Shown piece by piece: positions 7,749-19,186 of a stretch of 64,000 bases of DNA. Within the stretch, counting starts at the first letter, position 1, and the number at the start of each line of letters is the position of its first letter. The notes under the pieces are model-generated. The model searched no databases. It saw only the letters and a program-made list of their open reading frames with translations, and was not told the DNA's origin. The stretch spans positions 248,001 to 312,000 of the forward strand of contig NC_013891.1 in NCBI RefSeq assembly GCF_000027145.1. The letters are read 5' to 3'. The DNA comes from Listeria seeligeri serovar 1/2b str. SLCC3954 (GTDB lineage Bacteria; Bacillota; Bacilli; Lactobacillales; Listeriaceae). The translations under genes were made by a program, and so were the position numbers.

Positions 7749-7784
7749 GTCCTTCAATCTTTCTTGATTGAGGGGCTTTTTTAA
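7749..7784 (+). terminator. Terminator after the small frame
   Basis: An 11-bp stem (7749-7759 with 7766-7776, three G-U pairs) with a TTTCTT loop region and a T6 tract. Confidence 0.85.
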
Positions 7785-7852
7785 TACTTAAAAAACTAGA
7801 AAGAAGTGATTCAAATGGTAGGAGAACTCAGGAACGCGATAAGCAGCAAGTA

Positions 7853-7883
7853 AGAGAAGTGAAATAAACCATTTCATTTCTCT
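7853..7883 (+). promoter_or_regulatory. 13-bp hairpin just upstream of rtcB
   Basis: AGAGAAGTGAAAT (7853-7865) pairs with ATTTCATTTCTCT (7871-7883), one G-U, with loop AAACC. No T-tract follows, so it is not a classical terminator. It ends 25 bp before the rtcB start and could affect translation, processing or RtcB binding. Confidence 0.55.
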
Positions 7884-7908
7884 ATTAAACAGAAAATGAG
7901 GAATAGAA

Positions 7909-9087
7909 ATGTTAACATTAAAAGGAAAATATAACGAAGCAAAAGTTTTTACGGATAATTTAGATGAAAGTACAATTGGACAGATTATAACGATTTGTAA
8001 CCAAGAATTTGCCAAGGAAAGGAAAATACGCATTATGCCAGATACGCATCGAGGACATGGATGTGTAATTGGGACAACGATGACGATTCAAGATAAGATT
8101 GTGCCGAATTTAGTTGGTGTGGATATTGGTTGTGGACTTCATGTAGTGAAGCTAAAGTCTGGCAAACTAAAAATGAATTTTGAAAAACTGGATAAAGTAA
8201 TACGAGAACGGATTCCTTCTGGACATAGTACGCATGATAAAGCGATTGCGGTCTTTGATTTAGAAAACGTGATCGCACCAATTCATCGGGGTTGGGCATC
8301 GAGAAGTATTGGAACGCTTGGTGGAGGTAATCACTTTATTGAAGTGAATCAAGGTGTGGACGGGATTTATCTTGTAATTCATAGCGGAAGTCGAATTCTT
8401 GGGAAAGAAATAGCGGAGTATCATCAAGAAGTTGCCTATCAAAAATTAAGCCAGTTACGTAAAGAATTTAAGATTAGTGCCACCGATGCAAAAAAACAAG
8501 GGAATTTAGAAGACGAAACTTGGTGGAATGAAGCACGTGAGTTAATCAAATTACCATATGAATTATCTTACGTGACGCAAACTGATTTAGATAACTATTT
8601 AGCTGATATGGAAATCGCGCAGACGTTTGCAGCATACAATCGTTCTGTGATGGCAGAGACCATTTTGAAAGCAATGAAATGGGACAAAGCAGTAGTTTCA
8701 TCATTTGACTGTGTGCATAACTACATTGACCTTGAAAACAAGATGTTACGTAAAGGGGCGACATCCGCTCAGCTAGGGGAACAAATTATTGTGCCGCTTA
8801 ATATGCGTGATGGCAGTATCCTTGCTACAGGAAAAGGCAATGCTGATTGGAACTATTCTGCACCACATGGAGCGGGACGAATTTTAAGCCGTTCTAAAGC
8901 GAAAGCGCAAATTAGTTTGGAGAGTTACCAAGCTGCAATGAAAAATATTTGGACGACATCTGTTTCTAAAAAAACACTAGATGAAGCACCAAAAGCCTAT
9001 AAGTCTGCCAAGCAACTACTTGCAGATGTAGAAGATACAATGGAAATTCAAGAAATAATCAAACCTTTATACAATTTTAAAGGTTAA
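7909..9087 (+). CDS. rtcB: RtcB family RNA-splicing ligase
   Basis: A 392-residue RtcB. The family joins 2',3'-cyclic phosphate or 3'-phosphate RNA ends to 5'-OH ends using GTP and manganese, through a guanylated histidine. Seen here: DTHRGHGCVIG, the metal-binding GVDIGCG (Cys75), GTLGGGNHFIEV, HSGSR, and SAPHGAGR with His320 as the likely guanylylation site. All key elements are present and the length is normal. The ATG follows AATGAGGAATAG. It has no archease or RtcA/RtcR neighbour. In Bacillus, rpoB directly follows ybxB, so this gene is an insertion in the rplL-rpoB block; a role in RNA repair after stress or toxin cleavage is inferred. Confidence 0.93.
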   Translation: MLTLKGKYNEAKVFTDNLDESTIGQIITICNQEFAKERKIRIMPDTHRGHGCVIGTTMTIQDKIVPNLVGVDIGCGLHVVKLKSGKLKMNFEKLDKVIRERIPSGHSTHDKAIAVFDLENVIAPIHRGWASRSIGTLGGGNHFIEVNQGVDGIYLVIHSGSRILGKEIAEYHQEVAYQKLSQLRKEFKISATDAKKQGNLEDETWWNEARELIKLPYELSYVTQTDLDNYLADMEIAQTFAAYNRSVMAETILKAMKWDKAVVSSFDCVHNYIDLENKMLRKGATSAQLGEQIIVPLNMRDGSILATGKGNADWNYSAPHGAGRILSRSKAKAQISLESYQAAMKNIWTTSVSKKTLDEAPKAYKSAKQLLADVEDTMEIQEIIKPLYNFKG

Positions 9088-9090
9088 TAA

Positions 9091-9132
9091 AAAGAAGCGG
9101 CAAATATTATACCATGCCGCTTCTTCTTTTTC
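9091..9132 (+). terminator. Terminator after rtcB
   Basis: An 11-12 bp stem AAGAAGCGGCA/TGCCGCTTCTT with a 12-nt loop, followed by TCTTTTTC. Confidence 0.9.
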
Positions 9133-9143
9133 TAGAAAAATAT

Positions 9144-9172
9144 TTGACATAGGGGGGTAGATGTTGTATTAT
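9144..9172 (+). promoter_or_regulatory. Promoter of rpoBC
   Basis: TTGACA (9144-9149), a 17-bp spacer, TATTAT (9167-9172). A TATAAT at 9175-9180 is also present but badly spaced from this -35. It comes directly after the rtcB terminator. Confidence 0.8.
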
Positions 9173-9585
9173 AGTATAATGCCAAAAGAATCTATACCGT
9201 TTTTTCGCGCTGATTTTTATTACGAAATATGACAAAAAATGAAGCGGTTACGCGGTTTTTGGTGCTATAAATAAACATGGATGTGGTTTTCAGAAATATA
9301 TGATGAAATCCGCTTTCTTTTTGTCTAAAGCAGCAATTTTTTCTTTTTGAAGTTCCACTTGATTTTCACTTAGGTTTTGTCTAATTGCGACTATGCGAAT
9401 TAGATGTACACAAGGTAGCAGGAAACTTTTGATGAACGCTGTTTAAGGTTAATGATATGTATGGATATACTTGCTTTTGACCAGTTAAACTTAAACATCG
9501 GGTGCGGGGGGTTCCACTGTTTTTGTGCCTAAAAGAGAAATCAGTGTGCTTATAAATTTTTTAATTAATTTGAGGGGTGAATAGT
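9173..9585 (+). other. Long untranslated leader of rpoB, about 400 nt
   Basis: No convincing reading frame is present. The stretch has short inverted repeats, for example CTAATT/AATTAG at 9381-9403, and several T-rich runs. The rplJL leader of this window is shown to be regulatory by its form; this leader is of unknown role but longer than needed for translation. I see no recognisable riboswitch. Confidence 0.5.
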
Positions 9586-12500
9586 TTGTCAGGACATTCA
9601 GGACATGATGTAAAATATGGACGGCATCGTACGCGTAGAAGTTTTGCGCGAATCAGTGAAGTACTTGAATTACCGAACTTAATTGAGATTCAAACAGCTT
9701 CTTACCAATGGTTCTTAGATGAAGGGCTACGTGAGATGTTCCGCGATATTTCGCCAATTGAGGATTTTGCGGGTAATTTATCTTTAGAATTCATTGATTA
9801 CGATCTTGGAGAGCCGAAATACTCGGTAGAAGAATCTAAGAACCGTGATGCAAACTATGCGGCTCCACTGCGCGTGAAGTTGCGCCTAATCAACAAAGAA
9901 ACCGGCGAAGTAAAAGACCAAGAAGTATTTATGGGAGATTTCCCGTTAATGACTGAAATGGGTACGTTCATTATCAATGGGGCAGAACGTGTTATCGTTT
10001 CCCAATTAGTTCGTTCCCCAGGTGTCTACTTCAACGGAAAACTCGACAAAAATGGTAAAAAAGGCTTTGGTTCTACTGTCATCCCTAACCGTGGGGCTTG
10101 GCTTGAATATGAAACAGATGCTAAAGACGTTGTACACGTTCGTATTGACCGTACACGTAAATTACCAGTAACTGTTTTACTTCGTGCATTAGGCTTTGGT
10201 TCCGATCAAGAAATTATTGACTTAATCGGCGACAATGACTACTTGCGCAACACACTTGAAAAAGACAACACTGACAACGCTGAAAAAGCTCTTCTAGAAA
10301 TTTACGAAAGATTACGTCCGGGTGAACCACCAACAGTAGACAACGCTAGAAGCTTACTAGTTTCTCGTTTCTTTGATCCAAAACGCTATGATCTTGCAAG
10401 CGTTGGACGTTATAAAATCAACAAAAAATTACATCTGAAAAACCGTCTATTCAACCAAACATTAGCAGAAACTTTAGTAGACCCAGAAACTGGCGAAATT
10501 ATCGCTTCTAAAGGTGATATTTTGGATCGTCGTAATTTAGATCAAATTATTCCTAATTTAGAAAACGGTGTAGGTTTCCGCACACTTCGTCCAGCTGACG
10601 GTGTTATGGAAGATAGCGTACTCGTTCAATCTATTAAAATCTATGCACCAAATGATGAAGAAAAAGAAATCAACATCATTGGAAATGCGTATATTGAAGA
10701 AAACGTAAAACACATCACGCCTTCTGATATCATTTCATCTATCAGCTACTTCTTCAACTTGCTGCATGGTGTTGGCGATACAGATGACATCGATCACTTA
10801 GGTAATCGTCGTCTTCGTTCTGTTGGTGAACTTTTACAAAACCAATTCCGTATCGGTTTATCCCGTATGGAACGTGTGGTTCGTGAACGTATGTCTATTC
10901 AAGATATGACTACAATTACTCCACAACAATTGATTAATATTCGCCCAGTAGTGGCATCCATTAAAGAATTCTTTGGTAGCTCGCAGTTATCTCAGTTTAT
11001 GGATCAAACAAATCCACTTGGCGAACTTACGCATAAACGTCGTCTTTCAGCACTTGGACCTGGTGGTTTGACTCGTGAACGTGCTGGTTATGAAGTACGT
11101 GACGTGCATTACTCCCACTATGGTCGTATGTGTCCGATTGAAACGCCAGAGGGACCAAACATTGGTTTAATTAACTCCCTTTCTTCCTTTGCAAAAGTAA
11201 ATAAATTCGGCTTTATCGAAACACCTTACCGCCGCGTTGATCCTGGAACAAACCGTGTTACAGATAAGATTGATTATCTAACTGCGGATGAAGAGGATAA
11301 TTACGTAGTAGCGCAAGCGAACTCGAAATTAGACGAACATGGTACTTTCACAGAAGAAGAAGTTATGGCTCGTTTCCGTTCAGAAAACTTAGCGGTAGAA
11401 AAAGAACGTATTGACTACATGGATGTATCGCCTAAACAGGTTGTATCTGTTGCGACAGCATGTATTCCGTTCCTTGAAAACGATGATAGTAACCGTGCGC
11501 TAATGGGAGCGAACATGCAACGTCAAGCAGTTCCTCTTATGCACCCTGAAGCTCCATTTGTTGGAACAGGTATGGAACACGTATCTGCAAAAGACTCTGG
11601 TGCTGCTGTAACTGCCAAACATGACGGTATTGTAGAACACGTGGAAGCTCGCGAAATCTGGGTTCGTCGTGTATCTCTAGTGGATGGCAAAGAAGTAACT
11701 GGCGGAATCGACAAATATACATTACGTAAATTTGTTCGTTCTAACCAAGGTACTTGTTATAACCAACGTCCAAACGTAGCAGAAGGAGACCGCGTTGTTA
11801 AAGGAGAAATCCTTGGTAATGGTCCTTCAATGGATTCTGGTGAACTTGCTCTAGGTCGTAACGTACTTGTTGCATTCATGACTTGGGATGGTTATAACTA
11901 TGAGGATGCGATCATCATGAGTGAACGTCTTGTAAAAGATGACGTTTATACTTCGATTCATATTGAAGAATTTGAATCAGAAGCTCGTGATACAAAACTC
12001 GGACCTGAAGAAATGACTCGTGATATTCCAAACGTTGGGGAAGATGCTTTACGCGACCTTGACGAACGCGGAATTATCCGTGTCGGAGCTGAAGTAAAAG
12101 ACAACGACCTTCTAGTTGGTAAAGTAACACCAAAAGGAGTTACCGAATTAACTGCAGAAGAACGTTTACTACACGCTATCTTTGGTGAAAAAGCTCGTGA
12201 AGTTCGTGATACTTCATTACGTGTACCTCACGGCGGCGGCGGAATCGTGCTTGACGTGAAGATCTTTACACGTGAAGCAGGAGACGAATTGCCACCTGGT
12301 GTAAACCAATTAGTACGTGTTTATATTGTACAAAAACGTAAAATTCACGAAGGCGATAAAATGGCTGGACGTCATGGTAATAAAGGGGTTATCTCCCGTA
12401 TTTTACCGGAAGAAGACATGCCATTTATGCCAGACGGAACACCGGTTGACATTATGCTTAACCCACTAGGTGTACCATCTCGTATGAATATCGGACAAGT

Positions 12501-13140
12501 TCTTGAATTACACTTAGGTATGGCTGCTCGTGCTTTAGGAATTCACGTTGCAACTCCAGTATTTGATGGGGCGAATGAAGAAGATGTATGGAGCACAGTG
12601 GAAGAAGCCGGAATGGCCCGCGATGCGAAAACAGTTCTTTATGATGGCCGTTCTGGTGAAGCATTTGATAACCGTATCTCTGTTGGGGTAATGTACATGA
12701 TCAAACTTGCCCACATGGTTGATGATAAACTACATGCGCGTTCAACTGGACCTTACTCTCTTGTAACACAACAACCGCTTGGTGGTAAAGCACAATTTGG
12801 TGGACAACGTTTTGGTGAAATGGAAGTATGGGCACTAGAAGCTTATGGTGCTGCTTATACTCTTCAAGAAATCCTAACAATTAAATCCGATGACGTGGTT
12901 GGTCGTGTGAAAACTTACGAAGCGATTGTTAAAGGCGAAAGCGTTCCAGAACCTGGTGTGCCAGAATCGTTCAAAGTACTCATCAAAGAGCTTCAAAGTC
13001 TAGGAATGGATGTTAAAATGCTTTCCGCAGACGAAGAAGAAATTGAGATGCGTGACATGGATGATGACGACTTTACTAATCAAAATGATGCCTTCAATAT
13101 CGTACAACCGGAAAATGCAGCTGCTGAAAAGACTGAGTAA
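9586..13140 (+). CDS. rpoB: RNA polymerase beta subunit
   Basis: The 1184-residue beta subunit, the length I recall for Listeria. TTG 9586 is the start: it follows GAGGGG at 8 bp and gives [20 protein letters not shown]; a GTG at 9577 overlaps that site. The rifampicin-binding region is intact and wild-type in appearance ([20 protein letters not shown], then [17 protein letters not shown]), so no resistance change is evident. The C-terminal clamp region ([20 protein letters not shown]) and an acidic tail typical of Firmicutes are present. It forms the catalytic core with beta'. It is followed after 173 bp by rpoC; that gap has an inverted repeat GGAAGTGT/ACACTTCC at about 13242-13271 but no clear terminator, so the genes are probably cotranscribed. 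Confidence 0.98.
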   Translation: MSGHSGHDVKYGRHRTRRSFARISEVLELPNLIEIQTASYQWFLDEGLREMFRDISPIEDFAGNLSLEFIDYDLGEPKYSVEESKNRDANYAAPLRVKLRLINKETGEVKDQEVFMGDFPLMTEMGTFIINGAERVIVSQLVRSPGVYFNGKLDKNGKKGFGSTVIPNRGAWLEYETDAKDVVHVRIDRTRKLPVTVLLRALGFGSDQEIIDLIGDNDYLRNTLEKDNTDNAEKALLEIYERLRPGEPPTVDNARSLLVSRFFDPKRYDLASVGRYKINKKLHLKNRLFNQTLAETLVDPETGEIIASKGDILDRRNLDQIIPNLENGVGFRTLRPADGVMEDSVLVQSIKIYAPNDEEKEINIIGNAYIEENVKHITPSDIISSISYFFNLLHGVGDTDDIDHLGNRRLRSVGELLQNQFRIGLSRMERVVRERMSIQDMTTITPQQLINIRPVVASIKEFFGSSQLSQFMDQTNPLGELTHKRRLSALGPGGLTRERAGYEVRDVHYSHYGRMCPIETPEGPNIGLINSLSSFAKVNKFGFIETPYRRVDPGTNRVTDKIDYLTADEEDNYVVAQANSKLDEHGTFTEEEVMARFRSENLAVEKERIDYMDVSPKQVVSVATACIPFLENDDSNRALMGANMQRQAVPLMHPEAPFVGTGMEHVSAKDSGAAVTAKHDGIVEHVEAREIWVRRVSLVDGKEVTGGIDKYTLRKFVRSNQGTCYNQRPNVAEGDRVVKGEILGNGPSMDSGELALGRNVLVAFMTWDGYNYEDAIIMSERLVKDDVYTSIHIEEFESEARDTKLGPEEMTRDIPNVGEDALRDLDERGIIRVGAEVKDNDLLVGKVTPKGVTELTAEERLLHAIFGEKAREVRDTSLRVPHGGGGIVLDVKIFTREAGDELPPGVNQLVRVYIVQKRKIHEGDKMAGRHGNKGVISRILPEEDMPFMPDGTPVDIMLNPLGVPSRMNIGQVLELHLGMAARALGIHVATPVFDGANEEDVWSTVEEAGMARDAKTVLYDGRSGEAFDNRISVGVMYMIKLAHMVDDKLHARSTGPYSLVTQQPLGGKAQFGGQRFGEMEVWALEAYGAAYTLQEILTIKSDDVVGRVKTYEAIVKGESVPEPGVPESFKVLIKELQSLGMDVKMLSADEEEIEMRDMDDDDFTNQNDAFNIVQPENAAAEKTE

Positions 13141-13313
13141 TTCGGTTCGATAATTGAGACTCCAAAACAATAAGAAACAATGATTTGTTTTTTGCAAAAT
13201 ATAAAATTAAGCGATCGCTAAGGCTTTTCCTAAAAAAGTCAAGGAAGTGTGCGGGCAATCCAAAACACTTCCTAAAAAGCGAATGCTCCAAACTAATTTA
13301 GGAGGTTGGGCAC

Positions 13314-16300
13314 TTGTTAGATGTTAATAATTTTGAGTATATGAAAATCGGTCTGGCATCTCCAGATAAAATTCGTTCATGGTCTCATGGTGAAGTTAAA
13401 AAACCTGAAACCATCAACTACAGAACGCTTAAACCTGAACGTGACGGCTTATTCTGTGAAAGAATTTTTGGACCAATGAAAGACTGGGAATGTTCTTGTG
13501 GTAAATACAAACGTGTACGCTATAAAGGCGTAGTTTGTGACCGTTGTGGAGTAGAAGTAACGAAATCAAAAGTGCGCCGTGAACGTATGGGCCATATTGA
13601 ACTCGCAGCTCCTGTTTCTCACATCTGGTACTTCAAAGGAATTCCAAGTCGTATGGGTCTTGTTATGGACATGTCCCCACGTGCATTAGAAGAAATTATC
13701 TACTTTGCATCATACGTGGTTACTGAACCAGGCGATACTCCACTTGAGAAGAAACAACTTTTATCTGAACGTGAATACCGCGTTTATCGCGAAAAATATG
13801 GTAAAGGTTTCTCAGCTGGTATGGGCGCAGAAGCAATCAAAAAAATCTTAGCCGATATCGACTTAGAAAAAGAAACAAATGATTTAAAAGAAGAACTTAA
13901 ATCTGCACAAGGGCAACGTCGTACTCGTGCAATTCGTCGTTTGGAAGTTATGGAAGCTTTCCGTAATTCCGGCAACAACCCTAGCTGGATGGTACTTGAC
14001 GTGCTACCAGTTATCCCACCAGAAATTCGTCCAATGGTACAACTTGAAGGTGGACGCTTTGCAACAAGTGATTTGAATGACTTATATCGTCGGGTAATCA
14101 ACCGGAACAACCGTTTGAAACGCCTACTTGATTTAGGTGCGCCAAACATTATCGTTCAAAATGAAAAACGGATGCTACAAGAAGCTGTCGATGCTTTAAT
14201 TGACAATGGTCGTCGTGGTCGTCCAGTAACAGGTCCAGGTAACCGTCCGCTTAAATCCCTTTCTCATATGCTTAAAGGGAAACAAGGTCGTTTCCGTCAA
14301 AACTTACTAGGTAAACGTGTCGATTATTCTGGTCGTTCCGTTATCGTAGTTGGACCTAACTTAAAAATGTATCAATGTGGTCTTCCAAAAGAAATGGCGC
14401 TTGAATTATTCAAACCATTTGTAATGAAAGAGCTTGTTGGACGCGGTTTAGCACACAACATTAAGAGCGCTAAACGTAAAATCGAACGTATGTCACCAGA
14501 AATCTGGGATGTATTAGAAGAAGTTATTCGTGAACATCCGGTATTACTTAACCGGGCGCCTACACTTCATAGACTTGGTATTCAAGCATTTGAACCAACT
14601 CTAGTTGAAGGTCGCGCAATCCGTCTTCACCCTCTTGTATGTACAGCTTACAACGCTGACTTTGATGGTGACCAAATGGCGGTTCACGTTCCTTTATCCG
14701 CAGAAGCACAAGCAGAAGCGCGTATTCTAATGCTTGCCGCTCAAAACATTTTGAACCCTAAAGATGGTAAACCAGTTGTAACACCTTCCCAAGATATGGT
14801 GCTAGGTAACTATTACCTTACTTTAGAACGTGAAAAAGCTGTTGGTGAAGGTACCATCTTCAAAGACATCAATGAAGCACAACTTGCATATCAAAACGGC
14901 TATGTACACTTACATTCACGTATTGCTGTATTTGCTGGTTCGATTCCAAATGAACGCTTCACAGATGAACAACGTAATCAATTATTAATTACGACAGTTG
15001 GTAAATTGATTTTCAATACCATTTTACCGAAATCGTTCCCTTATATTAATGAACCAACGAAATTCAACTTAGAAATCGAAACACCAGCGAAATATTTCGT
15101 TGATACAACAACAGATGTTCGTGCTCATATTGCGGCACAAGAACTAATCGACCCATTCAAGAAGAAAATCCTCGGTAACATTATCGCGGAAGTCTTCAAG
15201 AAATTCCATATTACCGAAACTTCCAAAATGCTTGACCGTATGAAAGATCTTGGCTTCAAGATCTCAACTAAGGCTGGTATGACAGTTGGAATCGCGGATA
15301 TCTTAACTCTTGAAGAAAAACATGAAATTCTTGAAAAAGCACATGATACTGTTGAGAAAATCACTAAATCATTCCGTCGTGGTTTGATTACAGATGATGA
15401 AAGATACGAACGCGTTATTGCTGTATGGAATGCTGCCAAAGACGAAATCCAAGGAAAACTAATCTTGAGTTTGGATCGCTTAAACCCAATCTTCATGATG
15501 CAAGACTCCGGAGCTCGTGGTAACATCTCCAACTTTACACAACTTGCAGGTATGCGTGGACTAATGGCTGACCCATCCGGACGTATCGTAGAATTGCCGA
15601 TTACATCTAACTTCCGTGAAGGTTTAACGGTCTTAGAGTACTTCATTTCTACCCATGGTGCGCGTAAAGGTCTTACCGATACAGCCCTTAAAACTGCCGA
15701 TTCTGGTTACCTTACTCGTCGTCTTGTTGACGTGGCTCAAGATGTTATCATTCGTGAAGACGATTGTGGCACTGACCGAGGTCTTACAATTAAGGCTATT
15801 CGTGAAGGTACTGAAATCATCGAACCACTTGAAGAACGTCTGGAAGGTCGTTATTCTCGTAAAACAATTCGTCATCCAGAAACAAATGAAGTTATTGCAC
15901 GTGAAAATGACTTAATTACAGAAGCTATTGCAACTCAAATCGTAGAAGCTGGAATTGAAGAAGTTACAATTCGTTCCGCGTTTACATGTAATACTAAACA
16001 CGGTGTATGTAAAAAATGTTATGGTAAAAACTTGGCAACTGGTACAGAAGTCGAAGTTGGAGAAGCAGTTGGTATCATCGCTGCTCAATCTATCGGGGAA
16101 CCAGGAACTCAGCTTACTATGCGTACATTCCATACAGGTGGGGTTGCCGGAGACGATATCACGCAAGGTCTTCCACGTATTCAAGAAATCTTTGAAGCAC
16201 GTAATCCGAAAGGGCAAGCTATCATCACTGAAGTTGGTGGGGAAGTTGTTTCTATCGAAGAAGGTCGTGATCGTCAACAAGAAATCACTATTCAAGGTAC

Positions 16301-16919
16301 AGATGACCGCCGTTCTTACAACATTCCTTATACTGCTCGTTTACGTGTAGAAGAAGGAACAATTGTTGAACGTGGAGAAGCTCTTACAGAAGGTTCTGTT
16401 GATCCTAAAGCCTTGATTCGTGTTCGTGACGTTTTATCCGTTCAAGAATACTTACTTGCTGAGGTACAAAAAGTTTACCGGATGCAAGGGGTTGAAATTG
16501 GCGATAAACACGTTGAAGTAATGGTTCGTCAAATGTTACGTAAAATCCGTGTAATGGATACTGGGGATACAAGTATCTTACCAGGTACATTAATGGATAT
16601 TCATACATTTACAGAAGCTAACCGTGAAGCAATTCTAAACGGTAGCCAACCAGCAACAGGTCGTCCAGTTCTTCTAGGGATTACAAAAGCTTCCCTTGAA
16701 ACTGATTCCTTCTTGTCTGCTGCATCATTCCAAGAAACAACTCGTGTCTTGACAGATGCTGCAATCAAAGGAAAACGTGACGAACTTCTAGGACTAAAAG
16801 AAAATGTTATCCTAGGTAAACTTGTTCCAGCTGGTACTGGTATCGGCCGTTACCGCAAACTGAAATCTGAAGTTATTAAAGAAACTGCTGAAGTAACTGA
16901 CGAAATCACAAATATTTAA
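13314..16919 (+). CDS. rpoC: RNA polymerase beta' subunit
   Basis: The 1201-residue beta' subunit. TTG 13314 follows GGAGG at 8 bp and gives [20 protein letters not shown]. The N-terminal zinc site ([20 protein letters not shown]), the catalytic magnesium loop [12 protein letters not shown], and the bridge and trigger region ([20 protein letters not shown]) are all seen. A second zinc-type cluster lies at [13 protein letters not shown]. No frame break is visible. It pairs with rpoB in the core polymerase, and a strong terminator follows. Confidence 0.98.
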   Translation: MLDVNNFEYMKIGLASPDKIRSWSHGEVKKPETINYRTLKPERDGLFCERIFGPMKDWECSCGKYKRVRYKGVVCDRCGVEVTKSKVRRERMGHIELAAPVSHIWYFKGIPSRMGLVMDMSPRALEEIIYFASYVVTEPGDTPLEKKQLLSEREYRVYREKYGKGFSAGMGAEAIKKILADIDLEKETNDLKEELKSAQGQRRTRAIRRLEVMEAFRNSGNNPSWMVLDVLPVIPPEIRPMVQLEGGRFATSDLNDLYRRVINRNNRLKRLLDLGAPNIIVQNEKRMLQEAVDALIDNGRRGRPVTGPGNRPLKSLSHMLKGKQGRFRQNLLGKRVDYSGRSVIVVGPNLKMYQCGLPKEMALELFKPFVMKELVGRGLAHNIKSAKRKIERMSPEIWDVLEEVIREHPVLLNRAPTLHRLGIQAFEPTLVEGRAIRLHPLVCTAYNADFDGDQMAVHVPLSAEAQAEARILMLAAQNILNPKDGKPVVTPSQDMVLGNYYLTLEREKAVGEGTIFKDINEAQLAYQNGYVHLHSRIAVFAGSIPNERFTDEQRNQLLITTVGKLIFNTILPKSFPYINEPTKFNLEIETPAKYFVDTTTDVRAHIAAQELIDPFKKKILGNIIAEVFKKFHITETSKMLDRMKDLGFKISTKAGMTVGIADILTLEEKHEILEKAHDTVEKITKSFRRGLITDDERYERVIAVWNAAKDEIQGKLILSLDRLNPIFMMQDSGARGNISNFTQLAGMRGLMADPSGRIVELPITSNFREGLTVLEYFISTHGARKGLTDTALKTADSGYLTRRLVDVAQDVIIREDDCGTDRGLTIKAIREGTEIIEPLEERLEGRYSRKTIRHPETNEVIARENDLITEAIATQIVEAGIEEVTIRSAFTCNTKHGVCKKCYGKNLATGTEVEVGEAVGIIAAQSIGEPGTQLTMRTFHTGGVAGDDITQGLPRIQEIFEARNPKGQAIITEVGGEVVSIEEGRDRQQEITIQGTDDRRSYNIPYTARLRVEEGTIVERGEALTEGSVDPKALIRVRDVLSVQEYLLAEVQKVYRMQGVEIGDKHVEVMVRQMLRKIRVMDTGDTSILPGTLMDIHTFTEANREAILNGSQPATGRPVLLGITKASLETDSFLSAASFQETTRVLTDAAIKGKRDELLGLKENVILGKLVPAGTGIGRYRKLKSEVIKETAEVTDEITNI

Positions 16920-16923
16920 TTCC

Positions 16924-16965
16924 AAAAAGCCAAGTGTCGCGTTAGCGCACACTTGGCTTTTTTTG
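16924..16965 (+). terminator. Terminator after rpoC
   Basis: AAAAAGCCAAGTGT (16924-16937) pairs with ACACTTGGCTTTTT; a T7 tract follows. Confidence 0.92.
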
Positions 16966-16994
16966 TTATACTTTAAAAAAAGGAGTGAAGTGAT

Positions 16995-17543
16995 TTGATT
17001 ACACATGTTATTTGGGATATGGGTGAAACGTTAAATACCGTACCAAACACAAAGTATGACCATCATCCTCTTGACACTTACCCAGAAGTTGTCTTGCGAA
17101 AAGAAGCCTGTGAAACACTTGAAAAGGTAAAACAACTAGGATTCAAGCAAGCGATTTTAAGCAACACAGCCTCTAGTAATACCGAAATTGTTAAACGAGT
17201 CCTTGCAAATTTCGGTATTCTTGATTTTTTCGAATTTGTGTATGCTTCTAATTCCGAATTACAACCAGGGAAAATGGAAAAACCAGATAAAACTATCTTT
17301 GACTACACGTTGAACGAGTTAAATATTGAAGCATCACAAGCAGTTATGGTCGGAAATACCTTTGAAAGTGATATTATTGGTGCAAACCGAGCTGGAATTC
17401 ATGCTATTTGGCTGCAAAATCCAGAAGTTTGCCTTCAAGGAGAACGCCTACCAGTTGTTGCCCCGCCGTTTATTTTGCCAGTTTGGGATTTAAGCGACGT
17501 ACCTGATGCGCTTGTTCTTTTGAAAAAACTTACTGCCCACTAA
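16995..17543 (+). CDS. HAD-superfamily hydrolase-like protein with altered motif I
   Basis: A 182-residue HAD protein. Motif I is WDMGET, with the nucleophile-type Asp8 but glycine where phosphatases carry the second, acid/base aspartate. Motif II-like LSNTAS (about 55-60) and motif III-IV GNTFESDIIGANRAG are present. Dehalogenase-type HAD proteins also lack the second aspartate, so normal phosphatase activity is doubtful. The start is TTG 16995 with AAGGAG about 10 bp upstream. It stands alone between the rpoC terminator and the next promoter. The substrate is unknown. Confidence 0.8.
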   Translation: MITHVIWDMGETLNTVPNTKYDHHPLDTYPEVVLRKEACETLEKVKQLGFKQAILSNTASSNTEIVKRVLANFGILDFFEFVYASNSELQPGKMEKPDKTIFDYTLNELNIEASQAVMVGNTFESDIIGANRAGIHAIWLQNPEVCLQGERLPVVAPPFILPVWDLSDVPDALVLLKKLTAH

Positions 17544-17553
17544 AAATTTCTGC

Positions 17554-17584
17554 TTGACCTGTAATGCATTACACAGAGTAAACT
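17554..17584 (+). promoter_or_regulatory. Promoter with a perfect 14-bp palindrome, GH1 gene
   Basis: TTGACC (17554-17559), then the perfect palindrome TGTAATGCATTACA (17560-17573) between -35 and -10, then TAAACT (17579-17584, 19-bp spacer) or AGTAAA (17 bp). The palindrome is a likely repressor operator for the beta-glucosidase gene. The regulator is not in the immediate neighbourhood. Confidence 0.65.
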
Positions 17585-17604
17585 AAAAAAGTAGAAGAAA
17601 TTAG

Positions 17605-19083
<1,479 letters not shown>

Positions 19084-19088
19084 AAATG

Positions 19089-19132
19089 AAAACTGTAAAT
19101 TACCTAAGAAATTAGGTTGTTTGCAGTTTTTT
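19089..19132 (+). terminator. Terminator after the first GH1 gene
   Basis: Outer stem AAAACTG/CAGTTTT and inner CCTAA/TTAGG around GAAA, then a T run. In L. monocytogenes the internalin cluster lies in this interval; here nothing is between it and the next gene. Confidence 0.8.
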
Positions 19133-19186
19133 CCTGTTTACAAGCAGAAAATTAAGGGAAAAACAAGGTGGAAAGAAGGCGAGGAA

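Noticed and set aside
13141-13313. Terminator between rpoB and rpoC
   Set aside because: The GGAAGTGT/ACACTTCC inverted repeat has no T-tract and the genes must be co-expressed.
11523-15875. Open frames on the minus strand and other frames inside rpoB and rpoC
   Set aside because: They are overlaid on highly conserved coding sequence, lack ribosome binding sites and reflect codon bias.
19121-19186. N-terminal extension of the dapE-like protein from ATG 19121
   Set aside because: The extension lies within the preceding terminator and does not look like family sequence; ATG 19187 is better.
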